Assembly: GCA_050942695.1 (NCBI GenBank)
Contig: JBMNNU010000044.1
Span: 1-15,752 of the forward strand
Reading direction: 5' to 3'
Length of the DNA: 15,752 nucleotides
From: JBMNNU01 sp050942695
GTDB taxonomy: Bacteria; Chloroflexota; UBA6077
Below are positions 13,867 to 15,752 of the stretch, in pieces (within the stretch, counting starts at the first letter, position 1; every line of letters begins with the position of its first letter). A model generated the notes under the pieces. The model did not search any database. It was not told the DNA's origin and saw only the letters and a list, made by a program, of their open reading frames with translations. A program made the position numbers and the translations under genes.

Positions 13867-14664
13867 TTACAGTATCCCCAGGGATGTAATAACTAGGAAA
13901 ACGATAGCAGAGGCGACGGTAGCGATTCGCACGACTGTATCATTTACTCCCTTTTGGACATCAACGAAGAAAGTTCTTTTGGGATAAGCATTGAACGCTT
14001 TCAGGTCCATGGCGAGGGCTATGGTATTTGCTCTCTTAAGCGCGCTAAGAATCAGTGGAATAGTAAGTGGGAATATTTTGAAGATCTTTAAGGCGAAATT
14101 TGTCTGATCAATGTCATACCCTCGTGATTTTTGAGCGTTATTGATGGTTGTCAGTTCCTCCAGCACTAATGGTAAGAACCGAAGCGCAAGTGTGAAGGTG
14201 TATGCGAACTTAAATGGCACTCCGAGATCGTAAAGAGCCTTGGTTAGCTTGACTGGATTCACCACAGTAAAGAACATCGTCATGATCAGCGCTAGTAAAG
14301 CCACTCGAAGGGTTATTGCTAGGCCAAGCAAGATCCCAGTCATGGAGATCGTGATAGATAGCCCCATAAAATCGATGTATCCGATGATATTGCTGCGATT
14401 AGTCAATGCCTGAATAAGTGTTATAAAAAAACATAGAGGCAAAACCACCAACAACACCGTGAAAGTCCCTTGCTTGGGCATTCTATCTAGTACCACTATC
14501 AAGAAGAGAAAGCCGATCAGCGCAATTAAAGCTAACAGGTTGAGCGTAGAAAACACGATCACAATCATGCAACCCAGCGCGATCAGCATAGTAGTGGGGT
14601 GAAGCTTGGCTAATAGTGATGTTGACTCCTTTTCCATTGCGAACGCGAATAGGAATCTAGGCAT
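13867..14664 (-). CDS. ecfT: ECF transporter transmembrane subunit EcfT
   Basis: This membrane subunit couples the two ATPases to the substrate-binding S component. From ATG 14664, preceded by GAGGTG, the protein has 265 residues; an ATG 18 bp earlier has no ribosome site. At least five hydrophobic segments are visible (about 28-60, 70-90, 100-140, 150-170, 240-264). The coupling-helix motifs lie in the cytoplasmic region before the last helix: NAQKSRGYDID (Ser-Arg-Gly at 180-182) and AMDLKAFNAYPKRTFF, where the second Ala-Arg-Gly is Lys-Ala-Phe context (222-224). The Arg to Lys change keeps charge. Position between the S component and the ATPase genes supports the call. The stop is 2 bp before the ATPase 1 start, so these are co-transcribed. 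Confidence 0.88.
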   Translation of the reverse strand: MPRFLFAFAMEKESTSLLAKLHPTTMLIALGCMIVIVFSTLNLLALIALIGFLFLIVVLDRMPKQGTFTVLLVVLPLCFFITLIQALTNRSNIIGYIDFMGLSITISMTGILLGLAITLRVALLALIMTMFFTVVNPVKLTKALYDLGVPFKFAYTFTLALRFLPLVLEELTTINNAQKSRGYDIDQTNFALKIFKIFPLTIPLILSALKRANTIALAMDLKAFNAYPKRTFFVDVQKGVNDTVVRIATVASAIVFLVITSLGIL

Positions 14665-14743
14665 ATTCACCTCGATTGCCATAATGTAGACGTACGTTTA
14701 TCCAAATAGCTTCAACACAAAAGCGGGTACTGGAGTTGCTGAT

Positions 14744-14783
14744 GGGGGGAGCCCTGTTTGATTTTCAGCACAAAGCTCCCCCC
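14744..14783 (-). other. G-rich hairpin between S component and EcfT genes
   Basis: A perfect 9-bp inverted repeat (GGGGGGAGC 14744-14752, GCTCCCCCC 14775-14783) with a 22-base loop lies in the 140-bp gap between the S component stop and the EcfT start. There is no T-run on the minus strand, so it is more likely an mRNA processing or stability structure, or partial attenuator, than a full terminator. Confidence 0.5.
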
Positions 14784-14804
14784 GCATATCATAATGAATA
14801 GGGG

Positions 14805-15407
14805 CTATTCCTCGACAAAGCCGGCATCCTTAACTACCTTAAGCAATGTGCGTAGAAAGATAGCTGGCAAGGTGAGAGACCAGACTGTCTGGAAGCTGTA
14901 CATCGGTATCATCTGCTCGACAGGCATATGGAAGTAGAAAATATGAAGTGGGATATACACGATTACAACGAATAGAGTGGCGAAGAACGCGTTGAGGAAA
15001 CAGGCTTTCCAAGTTATCACGTTTTTGACTAAACGCCCAGTAACGTAGGCAGACGCCACCTGACATGCATTAGAAAGAAGCCAAAATGGAGCGATCGGGC
15101 TTGTACCTGTAGCTGTTGCGATGAGGGGGTTGATCTCGGACACGATCAGTCCGCCAACGACACCATACATCATGGTGCCCAAACCGATCATGGTGATGGA
15201 GATCACACGACCGGATACTGGAAAGAGTCCACCGAAAAACAGAGTGTCTAACCGTTCGCCGAACTGCAAGATACCTATCATAGCTAGGGACAGCATCAGC
15301 GCCCCTACGATACCCTTGGTATCGGTACGTCCGGGCCATGCTTTCAGAGACATCTTAGACAGAGGGATGGAGAATACCTGTTCTTTTGCGATGACAGACT
15401 GAGCCAT
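14805..15407 (-). CDS. putative ECF transporter S component (substrate-binding membrane protein)
   Basis: The ATG at 15407 is chosen because AAGGAGGG precedes it by 4 bp, giving 200 residues; an upstream TTG/ATG at 15470/15467 has no ribosome site. About six hydrophobic segments are visible from residue 33 to 190 (for example IVGALMLSLAMIGILQF, GRVISITMIGLG, YGVVGGLIVSEINPL, CFLNAFFATLFVVIVYIPLHIF), the size and topology of S components, which bind the substrate in the membrane. I do not recognise a named vitamin family (no clear BioY, ThiT, RibU, YkoE or CbiM match). The role rests on size, membrane pattern and its place at the head of a full T-A-A set. With hydantoinase and carbamoylase genes downstream, a cyclic ureide or pyrimidine-like substrate is inferred. 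Confidence 0.68.
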   Translation of the reverse strand: MAQSVIAKEQVFSIPLSKMSLKAWPGRTDTKGIVGALMLSLAMIGILQFGERLDTLFFGGLFPVSGRVISITMIGLGTMMYGVVGGLIVSEINPLIATATGTSPIAPFWLLSNACQVASAYVTGRLVKNVITWKACFLNAFFATLFVVIVYIPLHIFYFHMPVEQMIPMYSFQTVWSLTLPAIFLRTLLKVVKDAGFVEE

Positions 15408-15752
15408 TTTACCCTCCTTGATTATAAATGAACAAATGCGCTTCTCTGAACGAATGAGTTCTTGCATCAATGGGTAACCCGGTTAGAGTCTGTTCAGCAA
15501 CACCTCCTTTTTTTCGCGCCCCGATAGCCTCAACTCTCTAAGATATTAGATAATGTTGTAGTGTTATCGGCGCCTTCCCCATAATTTCTCGATTTTTCCT
15601 TTTGCCTCCCCTCCGTATCAGTCTGACCCTGCTTGCCGAATAGGTTGATATGAAGTGCATCGGCTTCAGCTTCGCCCCGAAGAACAACCTTGTTATAAAT
15701 GGCGTGGCGGCTGGTAGAAACACAGTTTACTATGGGATAACTTCATACCTAC
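15408..15752. other. upstream region of the ECF cluster; no clear gene
   Basis: This 345-bp AT-rich stretch should hold the promoter of the minus-strand cluster. A TAATAT on the minus strand near 15545-15552 could be a -10 box but lacks a good -35. CCGATA/TATCGG (about 15521-15571) forms a short inverted repeat around it. A plus-strand frame from ATG 15651 is open to the window end (34 codons), with a stop just upstream and no strong ribosome site; it might be the start of a divergent gene, but I do not recognise it. No TPP, purine or other familiar riboswitch core was seen by eye. Confidence 0.35.

Noticed and set aside
15480..15514. Leader peptide gene behind the AAGGAGGTG on the minus strand
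   Set aside because: The ribosome-site match is good, but only TTG/CTG codons follow at poor spacing and the frame stops after five codons.
15408..15752. TPP, purine or guanidine riboswitch upstream of the ECF cluster
   Set aside because: No conserved core of these elements was found by eye on either strand.

Overview
The window looks like a piece of a Chloroflexota-type chromosome. The lineage is inferred from three things: the secreted, signal-peptide-bearing repeat protein (a family I associate with Anaerolineae and relatives), a T-box controlled ileS of the long type, and many short palindromic and heptanucleotide repeats between genes. No rRNA, tRNA, phage or transposase gene is visible. 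Base composition changes along the window. ileS is GC-rich, while the transport genes after about 12200 are much more AT-rich (one 60-base line at 8401 has 44 G/C, one at 14401 has 22).

Layout, left to right. Bases 2-649 are the C-terminal part of a SufS-type cysteine desulfurase (+). Next is a five-helix VIT1/CCC1-like membrane protein without the usual cytoplasmic metal-binding helices (683-1426, +). Convergent to it lies a secreted repeat protein on the minus strand (2873-1465), broken by a one-base frameshift near 2556. A divergent gene on the plus strand encodes a membrane-anchored cell-wall hydrolase with five LysM domains and an NlpC/P60 domain (3164-5206). A T-box leader with an Ile (AUC) specifier and a terminator (about 5228-5643) precedes ileS (5965-9231). 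Between the T-box terminator and ileS lie an 84-bp palindromic element, a 21-bp tandem repeat and a run of seven heptamers. A second copy of the heptamer family sits inside the ileS reading frame.

The rest (9400-15407) is a six-gene minus-strand cluster in the order: ECF transporter S component, EcfT, ECF ATPase 1, ECF ATPase 2, hydantoinase/dihydropyrimidinase-family amidohydrolase, and an M20-family N-carbamoyl-amino acid hydrolase / allantoate amidohydrolase. Gaps are small: 2 bp and an 8-bp overlap in the transporter core, and 77-82 bp with good ribosome sites before the enzymes. The cluster reads as a complete 'import and open the ring, then remove carbamoyl' pathway for a cyclic ureide (hydantoin, dihydropyrimidine or allantoin). 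The substrate is an inference.

The two ATPases show complementary defects. ATPase 1 has a P-loop three residues short and Asn in place of the switch His, but a perfect LSGGQ. ATPase 2 has a perfect P-loop and switch His, but LSRGQ. Together they would make one canonical and one degenerate ATP site. This asymmetry and the transporter-hydantoinase linkage are the most interesting points of the window.
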